DNA from: an uncultured beta proteobacterium
GTDB taxonomy: Bacteria; Pseudomonadota; Gammaproteobacteria; Burkholderiales; Rhodocyclaceae
NCBI GenBank assembly: GCA_903916205.1
Contig: CAIWVX010000472.1
Span: 1 to 6,131, forward strand
DNA: 6,131 bases
Direction of reading: 5' to 3'
The notes under the pieces are model-generated. The model was given only the letters and a program-made list of their open reading frames with translations, did not search any database and was not told the origin of the DNA. Both the position numbers and the translations under genes were made by a program. Positions 1-5,550 of the stretch are shown piece after piece (position 1 is the first letter of the stretch; each line of letters opens with the position of its first letter).

Positions 1-39
1 ACTGCTTGAATTTGGCACATAAGACCCAAATGTTTTCCT

Positions 40-504
40 GTGCGCTGGAAAAAATCTTTGTATACAGCCGGCAAAGTTAAAAGTGATGGCTCTTTTGGTG
101 CCTGGGAACTGGTTTTCCCGACCAAACTTTCTGAAGTAACCAAATACCATGCGCAACCCGCTCCCGGTGGCGCTTTTCCGACGGCGACCGTGCTCACGGT
201 GTTGATGAACAAGGCCAAATACGACGGCCTGCCCGCCGACCTCAAGGCCATTGTCGACAAGAACAGCGGCCCGGCACTGGTGGCGAAGTTCGGCGCAGTC
301 TTCGATGACGAAACCGCCAAAGCGCGTCAGAAGGTCGTTGAAATCGGCAACAAGATCACCAATTTCAGCCCAGCCGAAATCACGGCGCTGAAAAAAGCAA
401 CGGCGTCGGTCGATGAAGAGTGGGCTAAACAAGTCAGCGAAAAAGGGCTTGATGGCTTGGCACTGGTCGCCGCCGCTCGTCGGTTGGCGGGTGCCAACAA
501 GTAA
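40..504 (+). CDS. dctP: TRAP transporter solute-binding protein (DctP family), C-terminal fragment
   Basis: This is the C-terminal half of a periplasmic TRAP solute-binding protein, which captures an organic acid and delivers it to the DctQM membrane complex. From the GTG at 40 it gives 154 residues, against roughly 320-340 for the family. Family-like sequence starts near residue 16 (DG, then AWE at 21-23) and continues through TKYH (34-37), MNKAKYDGLPADLK (56-69) and a helical tail ending in GLDGLALVAAARRL. There is no signal peptide, and the first ligand-binding lobe is missing. An in-frame TGA lies at 7-9, and neither other forward frame upstream reads as DctP, so this is not simply an open frame cut by the window edge. 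The first ~100 bases are also more AT-rich than the rest. It may be a decayed gene, a recombination junction or assembly error at a contig end. GTG 40 is only a nominal start. Family assignment is good; a working product is doubtful. Confidence 0.72.
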   Translation: MRWKKSLYTAGKVKSDGSFGAWELVFPTKLSEVTKYHAQPAPGGAFPTATVLTVLMNKAKYDGLPADLKAIVDKNSGPALVAKFGAVFDDETAKARQKVVEIGNKITNFSPAEITALKKATASVDEEWAKQVSEKGLDGLALVAAARRLAGANK

Positions 505-536
505 TCAAGCCAATTTAGAAACTAATCCGCACCCCT

Positions 537-568
537 CCCGTCATTCCAGCCTACGCCGGAATGACGGG
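537..568. repeat. GTCATTCC/GGAATGAC palindromic intergenic repeat
   Basis: The GTCATTCC...GGAATGAC core is a palindrome type that I recall as occurring in many copies between genes in several proteobacteria, often serving as a ready-made terminator. Only one copy is visible in this window, so the repetitive nature is from general knowledge and not shown here. Confidence 0.45.
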
Positions 569-574
569 GTTTTT
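537..574 (+). terminator. Hairpin plus T run in the dctP-dctQ gap (terminator or attenuator)
   Basis: A perfect 11-bp inverted repeat (CCCGTCATTCC at 537-547, GGAATGACGGG at 558-568) closes a short loop in which two further G-C pairs can form (549-550 with 555-556). It is followed by five T residues at 570-574. This has the shape of an intrinsic terminator 32 bp after the dctP stop and 45 bp before the dctQ start. In TRAP operons the binding protein is commonly needed in excess over the membrane subunits, so partial termination here would make sense; that role is inferred. The core also resembles a dispersed bacterial intergenic repeat. Confidence 0.65.
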
Positions 575-604
575 AATGGATGCTTGAGTCGTTTCCCGCT
601 TTTC

Positions 605-611
605 AGGAAGG
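605..611 (+). promoter_or_regulatory. Ribosome-binding site that decides the dctQ start
   Basis: AGGAAGG at 605-611 lies 7 bases before the ATG at 619. An alternative in-frame ATG at 580 would add 13 residues, but it sits directly behind the hairpin T run and has no good Shine-Dalgarno sequence. The 619 start is therefore preferred. Confidence 0.7.
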
Positions 612-618
612 AAAAATC

Positions 619-1158
619 ATGCGCGATCCTTTGGGGCATGTGCTAATCAACGACCGCGATCCGGTCGAGCATTTTCTGGTGATTTACGGCAAGATCATGG
701 CGATTTCAGGCGGTGTGATCTTCATCGGCCTGATCCTCATGTCGCTGGTTTCGATCATCGGGCGCAAGCTGGGCTTTGGCTCGGTCAACGGCGACATCGA
801 GCTGATGCAAGCCGGTACGGCCATCGCGGCGACGGCCTTTCTGCCCTACTGCACGCTGCTCGGTGAGCACATCAAGGTGGAATTTTTCACCGAGAACATG
901 ACCCCCCGACTCAAGCGTTTTATCGACGGCATCGCCGAATTGTTGTTTGCCGGAATGGCGACCATCTTGGCCTGGCGTACCGCGCTATCAGCCATCGACA
1001 CCTATGAATCGCAAGAAGTAACGACGCTGGTTTCGCTGCCGCTGTGGATTCCGACGGCTTTGCTCGTCCCAGGCGTCACGCTGATGATTTTCGCGGCGTT
1101 TTACCGCAGTTGCGTTTTCTTCCATCCCACATGGAAAGTTCCGGGGAGCACCAAATGA
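619..1158 (+). CDS. dctQ: TRAP transporter small permease subunit (DctQ family)
   Basis: The small integral-membrane subunit of a TRAP transporter sits beside DctM and helps form the docking platform for the periplasmic binding protein. The 179 residues fit the family size. Four hydrophobic segments are visible, near residues 20-46, 60-82, 100-125 and 140-165. Family-like features are the NGDIELMQAGTA stretch leading into helix 2, FLPYCTLLGEHIKVEFF (74-90) at its end, and the short polar loop TPRLKRF before helix 3. The start at 619 is chosen for its ribosome-binding site. The gene ends in a 4-bp ATGA overlap with dctM, implying coupled translation. DctQ proteins diverge strongly, so the call rests on topology, the helix-2 motif and the neighbouring dctM. 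The gene looks intact, in contrast to the preceding dctP fragment. Substrate cannot be read from this subunit. Confidence 0.88.
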   Translation: MRDPLGHVLINDRDPVEHFLVIYGKIMAISGGVIFIGLILMSLVSIIGRKLGFGSVNGDIELMQAGTAIAATAFLPYCTLLGEHIKVEFFTENMTPRLKRFIDGIAELLFAGMATILAWRTALSAIDTYESQEVTTLVSLPLWIPTALLVPGVTLMIFAAFYRSCVFFHPTWKVPGSTK

Positions 1159-2483
1159 GCGGTATCACCATTGGCCTGATCGGCCTCAGCGGCCTGCTGT
1201 TAATGCTGGTCATCCGCATTCACATTGCTGTCGCCATGTTTATCGCCGGTGCCGGAATTTATCTGGTGATGAACCACGGTGAAACCAACGCCTTGCTGTA
1301 CACGCTCAACAATTTGGTTTATGCGCGCGTCTCCAACTACGACCTAGCGGTGATTCCGCTGTTTGTTCTGATGGGCCAATTCGCGACCCACGGAGGGCTG
1401 TCGAAATCGCTGTTCAAGGCCGCCGGAACGCTGATCGGTCATCTGCGCGGCGGTCTGGCGATGGCGGCCGTTGCCGCCTGCGCGGCCTTCGGCGCGATCT
1501 GCGGCTCGTCGCTGGCAACGGCGGCGACGATGGGCCAGGTGGCGCTGCCCGAACTGCGCAGTCACGGCTACTCTGGCAAACTGGCGACCGCTACGCTGGC
1601 CGCTGCGGGAACCCTAGGCATCATGATTCCACCGTCGGTGCCACTCGTGATTTACGCCGTGCTAACGCAAGAATCCATCGGCAAATTGTTCGTGGCGGCG
1701 GTCGTTCCCGGCATCATCGCGGCCCTCGGCTACATCCTAGTCATCGCCCTCATTGTGCGCCGTGATCCAGCGGCGGGCCCTGCCGGTGTCAAGGTTCCAT
1801 TCGCCGACATGATCAAAGCGCAAATCGGCATCATCCCGGTGTTGATGGTTTTCCTAGTGGTCATCGTTGGTATTTACGGCGGCTGGACTAACCCGACCGA
1901 AGCGGCCTCAATTGGCGCAGCGGCCTGCGGCATCATCGCCGTCATTTCCGGCGGAATGAGAATCAAGGGTTTGGTGCAAAGCATCTACGGCACAGCCCAC
2001 GCCACCGGCATGATCTTCATGGTGCTGATCGGCGCCGACATGCTCAACTCAAGCCTCGCGCTATCGCAAATGCCGACCGAACTGGCGCTGTGGGTTCAGG
2101 GCAGCGGCTTGCCGCCTCTGGTGGTGCTGTTTTCGATCCTGATCATCTACATTGTGCTCGGCTGTGTGATGGATTCACTGGCGATGATCCTATTAACCAT
2201 CCCGATTTTTTATCCAGTGGTCATGGGGCTTGAATTCTTTGGCATGTCGGTTCCCGATAAGTCGATCTGGTTCGGCATTTTGGCGCTGATGGTGGTTGAA
2301 ATCGGTCTCGTTCATCCGCCGGTTGGCATGAACCTTTACGTCATCAACAAGATCGCCAAGGATGTGCCGATGATCGACACGGCCTGGGGGGTAATGCCTT
2401 TCCTGGCCTCGGACTTCATCCGCATTATCGTCCTGGTCTTCTTCCCCTTCCTTTGTCTTGGCCTAGTCAATTACCTCGGCTGA
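1155..2483 (+). CDS. dctM: TRAP transporter large permease subunit (DctM family)
   Basis: The large TRAP permease is the ion-coupled translocation subunit in the cytoplasmic membrane. The start at 1155 (GGGGAG upstream, ATGA overlap with dctQ) gives 442 residues, a full-length family member with about a dozen hydrophobic segments. Conserved stretches appear in order: YDLAVIPLFVLMGQFATHGG (62-81), GSSLATAATMGQVALPEL (118-135), GIMIPPSVPLVIYA (155-168), NPTEAASIGA (246-255), LGCVMDSLAMILLTIPIFYP (335-354) and EIGLVHPPVGMNLYVI (382-397). The paired GSSLATAA and PPVGMN regions match the re-entrant-loop segments that carry the transport site in this family. The gene stops only 15 bp before hpaG1. 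That spacing suggests a role in importing the aromatic acid degraded by the following enzymes, although the cargo is not visible in the sequence. A longer frame from 1044 lies inside dctQ and is not credible. Confidence 0.95.
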   Translation: MSGITIGLIGLSGLLLMLVIRIHIAVAMFIAGAGIYLVMNHGETNALLYTLNNLVYARVSNYDLAVIPLFVLMGQFATHGGLSKSLFKAAGTLIGHLRGGLAMAAVAACAAFGAICGSSLATAATMGQVALPELRSHGYSGKLATATLAAAGTLGIMIPPSVPLVIYAVLTQESIGKLFVAAVVPGIIAALGYILVIALIVRRDPAAGPAGVKVPFADMIKAQIGIIPVLMVFLVVIVGIYGGWTNPTEAASIGAAACGIIAVISGGMRIKGLVQSIYGTAHATGMIFMVLIGADMLNSSLALSQMPTELALWVQGSGLPPLVVLFSILIIYIVLGCVMDSLAMILLTIPIFYPVVMGLEFFGMSVPDKSIWFGILALMVVEIGLVHPPVGMNLYVINKIAKDVPMIDTAWGVMPFLASDFIRIIVLVFFPFLCLGLVNYLG

Positions 2484-2498
2484 TCGGAGTTTTAACGC

Positions 2499-3149
2499 AT
2501 GATCAAGCAGAACATCAGCGGCACGGTTTACGGCGTGGTTCTCAACGACCACGTCTCAATGAAGAAAATCGGCACGCTCGACGACGCTCCTTACAAGGGT
2601 GCGCCGAAGGCTCCGGCCATGTACATCAAACCGGCCAATACCCGTGCGCTCTGTGGCGCAACAATCCGCTTGCCCGTCGGTGCCACGACGGTTGAAGTCG
2701 GTGCCACGCTGGGCCTAGTGATCGGCCATGCAAGCGCCCGCCTGACACCGTCCAACGCCCTCGCCGCCGTCGGCGGTGTGGTGCTGGCCGCTGACCTCAG
2801 CTTGCCGCACAGCAGCTACTACCGCCCGGCGATTCGCGAAAAATGTTTCGACGGCTCGCTGCCAATAGGTTCGGTTAAACCGCTACTCGATCTTTCTGCG
2901 CTGCAACTAACGACCGAGATCGACGGCAAAATTGTCGAGCAGCGTTCGCTTGCCGATCTGATCCGCGACCCGGTGCAACTGCTGGTCGACGTCACCGAGT
3001 TCATGACCCTGGCCCAGGGCGACGTTCTGCTTGTCGGTGTCAGCTACCAAGCGCCACAGGCCGGTGCCGGCAGTCAGGTGCGAATCAGCGCCGACGGTCT
3101 CGGCCACCTCGAATTTTCCATCGCCGCCAAGTCGGGAGCTCGCTCATGA
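2499..3149 (+). CDS. hpaG1: HpaG1, N-terminal-type subunit of 4-hydroxyphenylacetate isomerase/decarboxylase
   Basis: This FAH-fold protein (216 aa) corresponds to the N-terminal half of E. coli HpaG/HpcE. With HpaG2 it acts in the cytoplasm on 5-oxopent-3-ene-1,2,5-tricarboxylate, decarboxylating it and isomerising the product to 2-oxohept-3-enedioate. Recognisable stretches are GTVYGVVLNDH (8-18), PPK-like APKAPAMYIKPANT (35-48), SLPHSSYYRPAIREKCFDG (101-119), LPIG (121-124) and VTEFMTLAQGDVLLVG (165-180). The metal-binding E-x-E of catalytic FAH domains is absent: the aligned positions are G68 and T70 in VGATLGLVIG. As I recall, the N-terminal half of E. coli HpaG lacks it too, so this is a family trait. 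GGAG at 2486-2489 precedes the ATG at 2499. The gene overlaps hpaG2 by ATGA. In many enterobacteria the two halves are fused into one protein; here they are separate. Confidence 0.9.
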   Translation: MIKQNISGTVYGVVLNDHVSMKKIGTLDDAPYKGAPKAPAMYIKPANTRALCGATIRLPVGATTVEVGATLGLVIGHASARLTPSNALAAVGGVVLAADLSLPHSSYYRPAIREKCFDGSLPIGSVKPLLDLSALQLTTEIDGKIVEQRSLADLIRDPVQLLVDVTEFMTLAQGDVLLVGVSYQAPQAGAGSQVRISADGLGHLEFSIAAKSGARS

Positions 3150-3934
3150 AGCGCGGTCGCATAGCCTATCAAGGGGCCATCCACCAGGTGACGCAAGCCG
3201 CCGATGGCCGCATTCGTCTGGCCGATGGCCGTCTGCTCAGCGACGCCGAGGTGGACTGGCTGCCGCCGGTCGTCCCCGGTGCCATTTTCGCGCTCGGCCT
3301 CAACTATGCCGACCACGCCAAAGAACTGGCCTTCAAGCCGCCCGAGGTGCCGCTGGTCTTCCTCAAAGGGCCGAATACCTTGATCGGTCATCGCGCCCAG
3401 ACTCGGCGACCGGCGGATGCCACCTATATGCACTACGAGTGCGAACTGGCGGTGGTGATCGGCCAAACCGGCTATCAAGTCAGCAAGGCTGACGCCCTTG
3501 ATCTGGTGGCGGGCTACACGGTAGCCAACGACTATGCCATTCGCGACTACCTGGAAAACTATTACCGCCCTAACCTGCGCGTTAAAAACCGCGACGGTTG
3601 CACGCCGATTGGCCCTTGGCTGGTCGACCGCGACGACGTGCCCAATCCGATGGTGCTCAAGCTGACCACCCGGGTGAACGGCACCGTCACGCAACAAGGG
3701 ACGACCGCCGACATGATTTTCGACATCGCCACACTGATCGAATACCTAACGTCGTTCATGACACTTAATCCCGGCGACATCATCCTAACCGGCACGCCGG
3801 AAGGCTTGGCCGACGTCAAAGCGGGCGACCTCATCGAGACCGAAATCGAAGGCGTCTGCGGCCTGACCAATAGCATCGTAAATGACCAACAATTTTTTGC
3901 CCACGGCGAAAAACAATCAGCGAGCCCCCCATGA
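3146..3934 (+). CDS. hpaG2: HpaG2, C-terminal-type subunit of 4-hydroxyphenylacetate isomerase/decarboxylase
   Basis: This is the metal-bearing FAH-fold partner of HpaG1 (262 aa), matching the C-terminal half of E. coli HpaG. It acts late in the homoprotocatechuate pathway, in decarboxylation of 5-oxopent-3-ene-1,2,5-tricarboxylate and isomerisation towards 2-oxohept-3-enedioate. The FAH core runs from GLNYADHAKEL (51-61) to GLTNSIVND (239-247). Expected divalent-metal ligands are E98 and E100 in YECELAVVIG and D129 in VANDYAIRD. Also present are K148 in the RVKNRDG loop, PIGPWLV (154-160), LTSFMTLNPGDIILTGTPEG (201-220) and the usual closing motifs. A short N-terminal domain (about residues 1-45) precedes the core. 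GGGAG at 3134-3138 lies before the start, and the start overlaps the hpaG1 stop as ATGA. The end overlaps hpaE the same way. Other FAH-family hydrolases are possible in isolation, but the paired HpaG1 and adjacent hpaE and hpaD make this assignment firm. Confidence 0.93.
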   Translation: MKRGRIAYQGAIHQVTQAADGRIRLADGRLLSDAEVDWLPPVVPGAIFALGLNYADHAKELAFKPPEVPLVFLKGPNTLIGHRAQTRRPADATYMHYECELAVVIGQTGYQVSKADALDLVAGYTVANDYAIRDYLENYYRPNLRVKNRDGCTPIGPWLVDRDDVPNPMVLKLTTRVNGTVTQQGTTADMIFDIATLIEYLTSFMTLNPGDIILTGTPEGLADVKAGDLIETEIEGVCGLTNSIVNDQQFFAHGEKQSASPP

Positions 3935-5385
3935 TCCAGCACCTCATCAACGGCCAGAAGGTCGACAGCCAAGACAGTTTTGCAAGCATCAATCCGGCCA
4001 CCGGCGAAGTGCTCGACCGAGTCGCCAGTGGCGGCCAGGACGAAGTCAATGCCGCCGTGGCGGCGGCCAAGGCCGCCTTTCCGGGCTGGGCGGCAACGCC
4101 AGTCAAAGAACGCGCCCGATTGATGCGCAACGTCGGCGACCTGATCAGCAAACACGTTCCCGAAATTGCCGAAATGGAAACCAAGGATTGCGGCCAGACC
4201 ATCACCCAGACCGGCAAAGCCTTGATTCCACGCGCCGCTGACAACTTTTATTACTTCGCCGAACTGGCCCAGCATCAGCACGGCGAAACCTACGATTCGG
4301 ATACCGGCCACCTCAACTACACGCTGTGGCAACCGGCGGGCGTCTGCGCACTGATTTCGCCGTGGAATGTGCCGTTCATGACCGCCACCTGGAAGACCGC
4401 GCCGTGCCTGGCTCTGGGCAACACGGCAGTGATGAAAATGTCCGAACTATCACCGCTGACCGCCAATCGCCTAGGCGAACTGATCCTCGAAGCCGGCGTT
4501 CCGCCGGGGGTATTCAACGTCGTCCACGGCTTTGGCGACACGGCTGGCGAACCGCTGGTCTCGCATCCTGACGTGCGCTCCATTTCGTTCACTGGTTCAA
4601 CCGTCACCGGCAATCGCATCGTGCGCTCCGCCGGACTAAAAAAATTCTCGATGGAACTGGGCGGCAAATCGCCCTTTGTGATCTTCGACGATGCCGACTA
4701 CGAGCGGGCGCTCGACGCCGCGTTATTCATGATCTTCTCGGTCAATGGCGAACGCTGCACCGCCGGTTCGCGGATCATCGTCCAAGCCGGAATTTACGAC
4801 AAATTCGTGGCCGACTTCGCCGCACGCGCAGCTCGCCTGACAGTCGGCGATCCGCTCGACGCCAAAACCACCATCGGCCCAATGATCAGCAAAGGCCACA
4901 TGGAAAAGGTCAAGCGCTACATCGACATCGGCCAGCAGGAAGGCGCCAAACTGGTCTTCGGCGGCGGCATGCCGGACGTCGCGGCTCACCTCAAGGGCGG
5001 TTTCTGGGCGCAACCGACAGTCTTCGCCGACGTCGACAATAAGATGACCATCGCCCAAGACGAAATCTTTGGCCCGGTGCCGTGCCTCATCCGCTTCAAG
5101 ACCGAAGAAGAAGCCATCCACATCGCCAACGACACCATCTACGGCCTCTCGTCTTACCTATGGACAGAAAACACCGGACGCATGTTACGCGTCGCCAAAG
5201 CCATCGAATCAGGAATGACCTTCGTCAATAGCCAAAATGTCCGCGACCTACGCCAACCCTTTGGCGGCAGCAAAGCCTCAGGCACGGGCCGCGAAGGCAA
5301 CCACTACAGCTACGACGTTTTCTGCGAAGCCAAAAACGTGGCGATTTCCTACGGCAATCACCCCATCCCACGCTGGGGCGTTTAA
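3931..5385 (+). CDS. hpaE: HpaE, 5-carboxymethyl-2-hydroxymuconate semialdehyde dehydrogenase
   Basis: This NAD-dependent aldehyde dehydrogenase (484 aa) oxidises the HpaD ring-cleavage product to 5-carboxymethyl-2-hydroxymuconate in the cytoplasm. The full ALDH fold is present: SPWNVPF (143-149) with N146, the cofactor-contacting K169 in AVMKMSELSP, FTGSTVTG (220-227) of the nucleotide-binding domain, general base E242 in MELGGKSPF, nucleophile C276 in NGERCTAGSR, and EIFGP (378-382). The stretch LFMIFSVNGERCTAGSR and the VRDLRQPFGGSKASGTGREG tail (437-455) strongly recall E. coli HpaE and separate it from generic betaine- or succinate-semialdehyde dehydrogenases. The start at 3931 overlaps the hpaG2 stop as ATGA and has only a weak GCGAG ahead, so its translation probably depends on coupling to hpaG2. 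It is the last gene of the tightly packed block; a 165-bp structured gap follows. Confidence 0.94.
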   Translation: MIQHLINGQKVDSQDSFASINPATGEVLDRVASGGQDEVNAAVAAAKAAFPGWAATPVKERARLMRNVGDLISKHVPEIAEMETKDCGQTITQTGKALIPRAADNFYYFAELAQHQHGETYDSDTGHLNYTLWQPAGVCALISPWNVPFMTATWKTAPCLALGNTAVMKMSELSPLTANRLGELILEAGVPPGVFNVVHGFGDTAGEPLVSHPDVRSISFTGSTVTGNRIVRSAGLKKFSMELGGKSPFVIFDDADYERALDAALFMIFSVNGERCTAGSRIIVQAGIYDKFVADFAARAARLTVGDPLDAKTTIGPMISKGHMEKVKRYIDIGQQEGAKLVFGGGMPDVAAHLKGGFWAQPTVFADVDNKMTIAQDEIFGPVPCLIRFKTEEEAIHIANDTIYGLSSYLWTENTGRMLRVAKAIESGMTFVNSQNVRDLRQPFGGSKASGTGREGNHYSYDVFCEAKNVAISYGNHPIPRWGV

Positions 5386-5410
5386 GGGGTTTTAACTATG
5401 TATAAACCTT

Positions 5411-5509
5411 CACCACAGAGGCGCAAAGGCACCGAGCTTACACAGAGAAAAGCTTCAAGAACACGGCATTACCTCTGTGTTTTCTCTGTGTCTCTGCGCC
5501 TCTGTGGTG
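5411..5509. repeat. Large imperfect inverted repeat, 'CACCACAGAGGCGCA' intergenic element
   Basis: The outer arms are a perfect 15-bp inverted repeat (CACCACAGAGGCGCA at 5411-5425, TGCGCCTCTGTGGTG at 5495-5509). A second, inner perfect 12-bp pair follows (ACACAGAGAAAA at 5440-5451, TTTTCTCTGTGT at 5480-5491). The arms are separated asymmetrically, 14 bases on the left and 3 on the right, and the loop is 28 bases. CTCTGTG recurs three times on the right side (5473-5479, 5484-5490, 5500-5506). This CACAGAGG/CTCTGTG composition resembles a dispersed intergenic repeat known from many environmental bacteria. No transposase and no clear target-site duplication are visible. As RNA it would fold into a long, partly interrupted stem between hpaE and hpaD. 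Confidence 0.8.
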
Positions 5510-5531
5510 GATTTTGAATGACTCAAAATCC
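5509..5531. promoter_or_regulatory. Perfect 9-bp inverted repeat just upstream of hpaD (candidate operator or RNA hairpin)
   Basis: GGATTTTGA (5509-5517) and TCAAAATCC (5523-5531) are exact reverse complements separated by ATGAC. The 23-bp palindrome starts at the last base of the large CACAGAGG repeat and ends 7 bases before the hpaD Shine-Dalgarno AAGGA. It could be a repressor operator, for example for a MarR-type HpaR that commonly controls these genes, or an mRNA hairpin affecting hpaD translation. No T run follows, so it is not an intrinsic terminator. The symmetry is seen; the function is inference. Confidence 0.45.
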
Positions 5532-5538
5532 GTAAAAT

Positions 5539-5543
5539 AAGGA
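5539..5543 (+). promoter_or_regulatory. Ribosome-binding site of hpaD
   Basis: AAGGA at 5539-5543 lies 7 bases before the ATG at 5551. Together with the protein match beginning exactly at MGKLALAAKITHVPSMYLSE, it fixes the start. Confidence 0.8.
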
Positions 5544-5550
5544 AACAAAA

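Noticed and set aside
413..646. 77-codon forward frame covering the dctP end and the intergenic hairpin.
   Set aside because: It translates through dctP in another frame and through the palindrome. It shows no family resemblance.
3562..4332. 256-codon reverse-strand frame spanning hpaG2 and hpaE.
   Set aside because: It crosses two well-supported forward genes, has no recognisable domain and is explained by GC-biased codon positions.
5361..5394. Possible terminator at the hpaE end (CCCCA...TGGGG, then TTTAAGGGGTTTT).
   Set aside because: The stem is only 5 bp with an 8-base loop inside the coding region, and the T run is broken by AAGGGG. It is too weak to call.
5398..5517. A 39-codon frame with AAGGGG 8 bases ahead of its ATG, directly after hpaE.
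   Set aside because: Nearly all of it lies in the CACAGAGG inverted repeat, and the peptide (basic first half, then YLCVFSVSLRLCGG) is the kind of translation this repeat yields by chance. The start signal is plausible, but no protein is supported.
5509..5531. Possible FNR/Anr box (TTGA...TCAA) upstream of hpaD.
   Set aside because: The half-sites are 5 bases apart; the FNR consensus TTGATNNNNATCAA needs 6 between TTGA and TCAA. The symmetry is kept as a generic inverted repeat instead.
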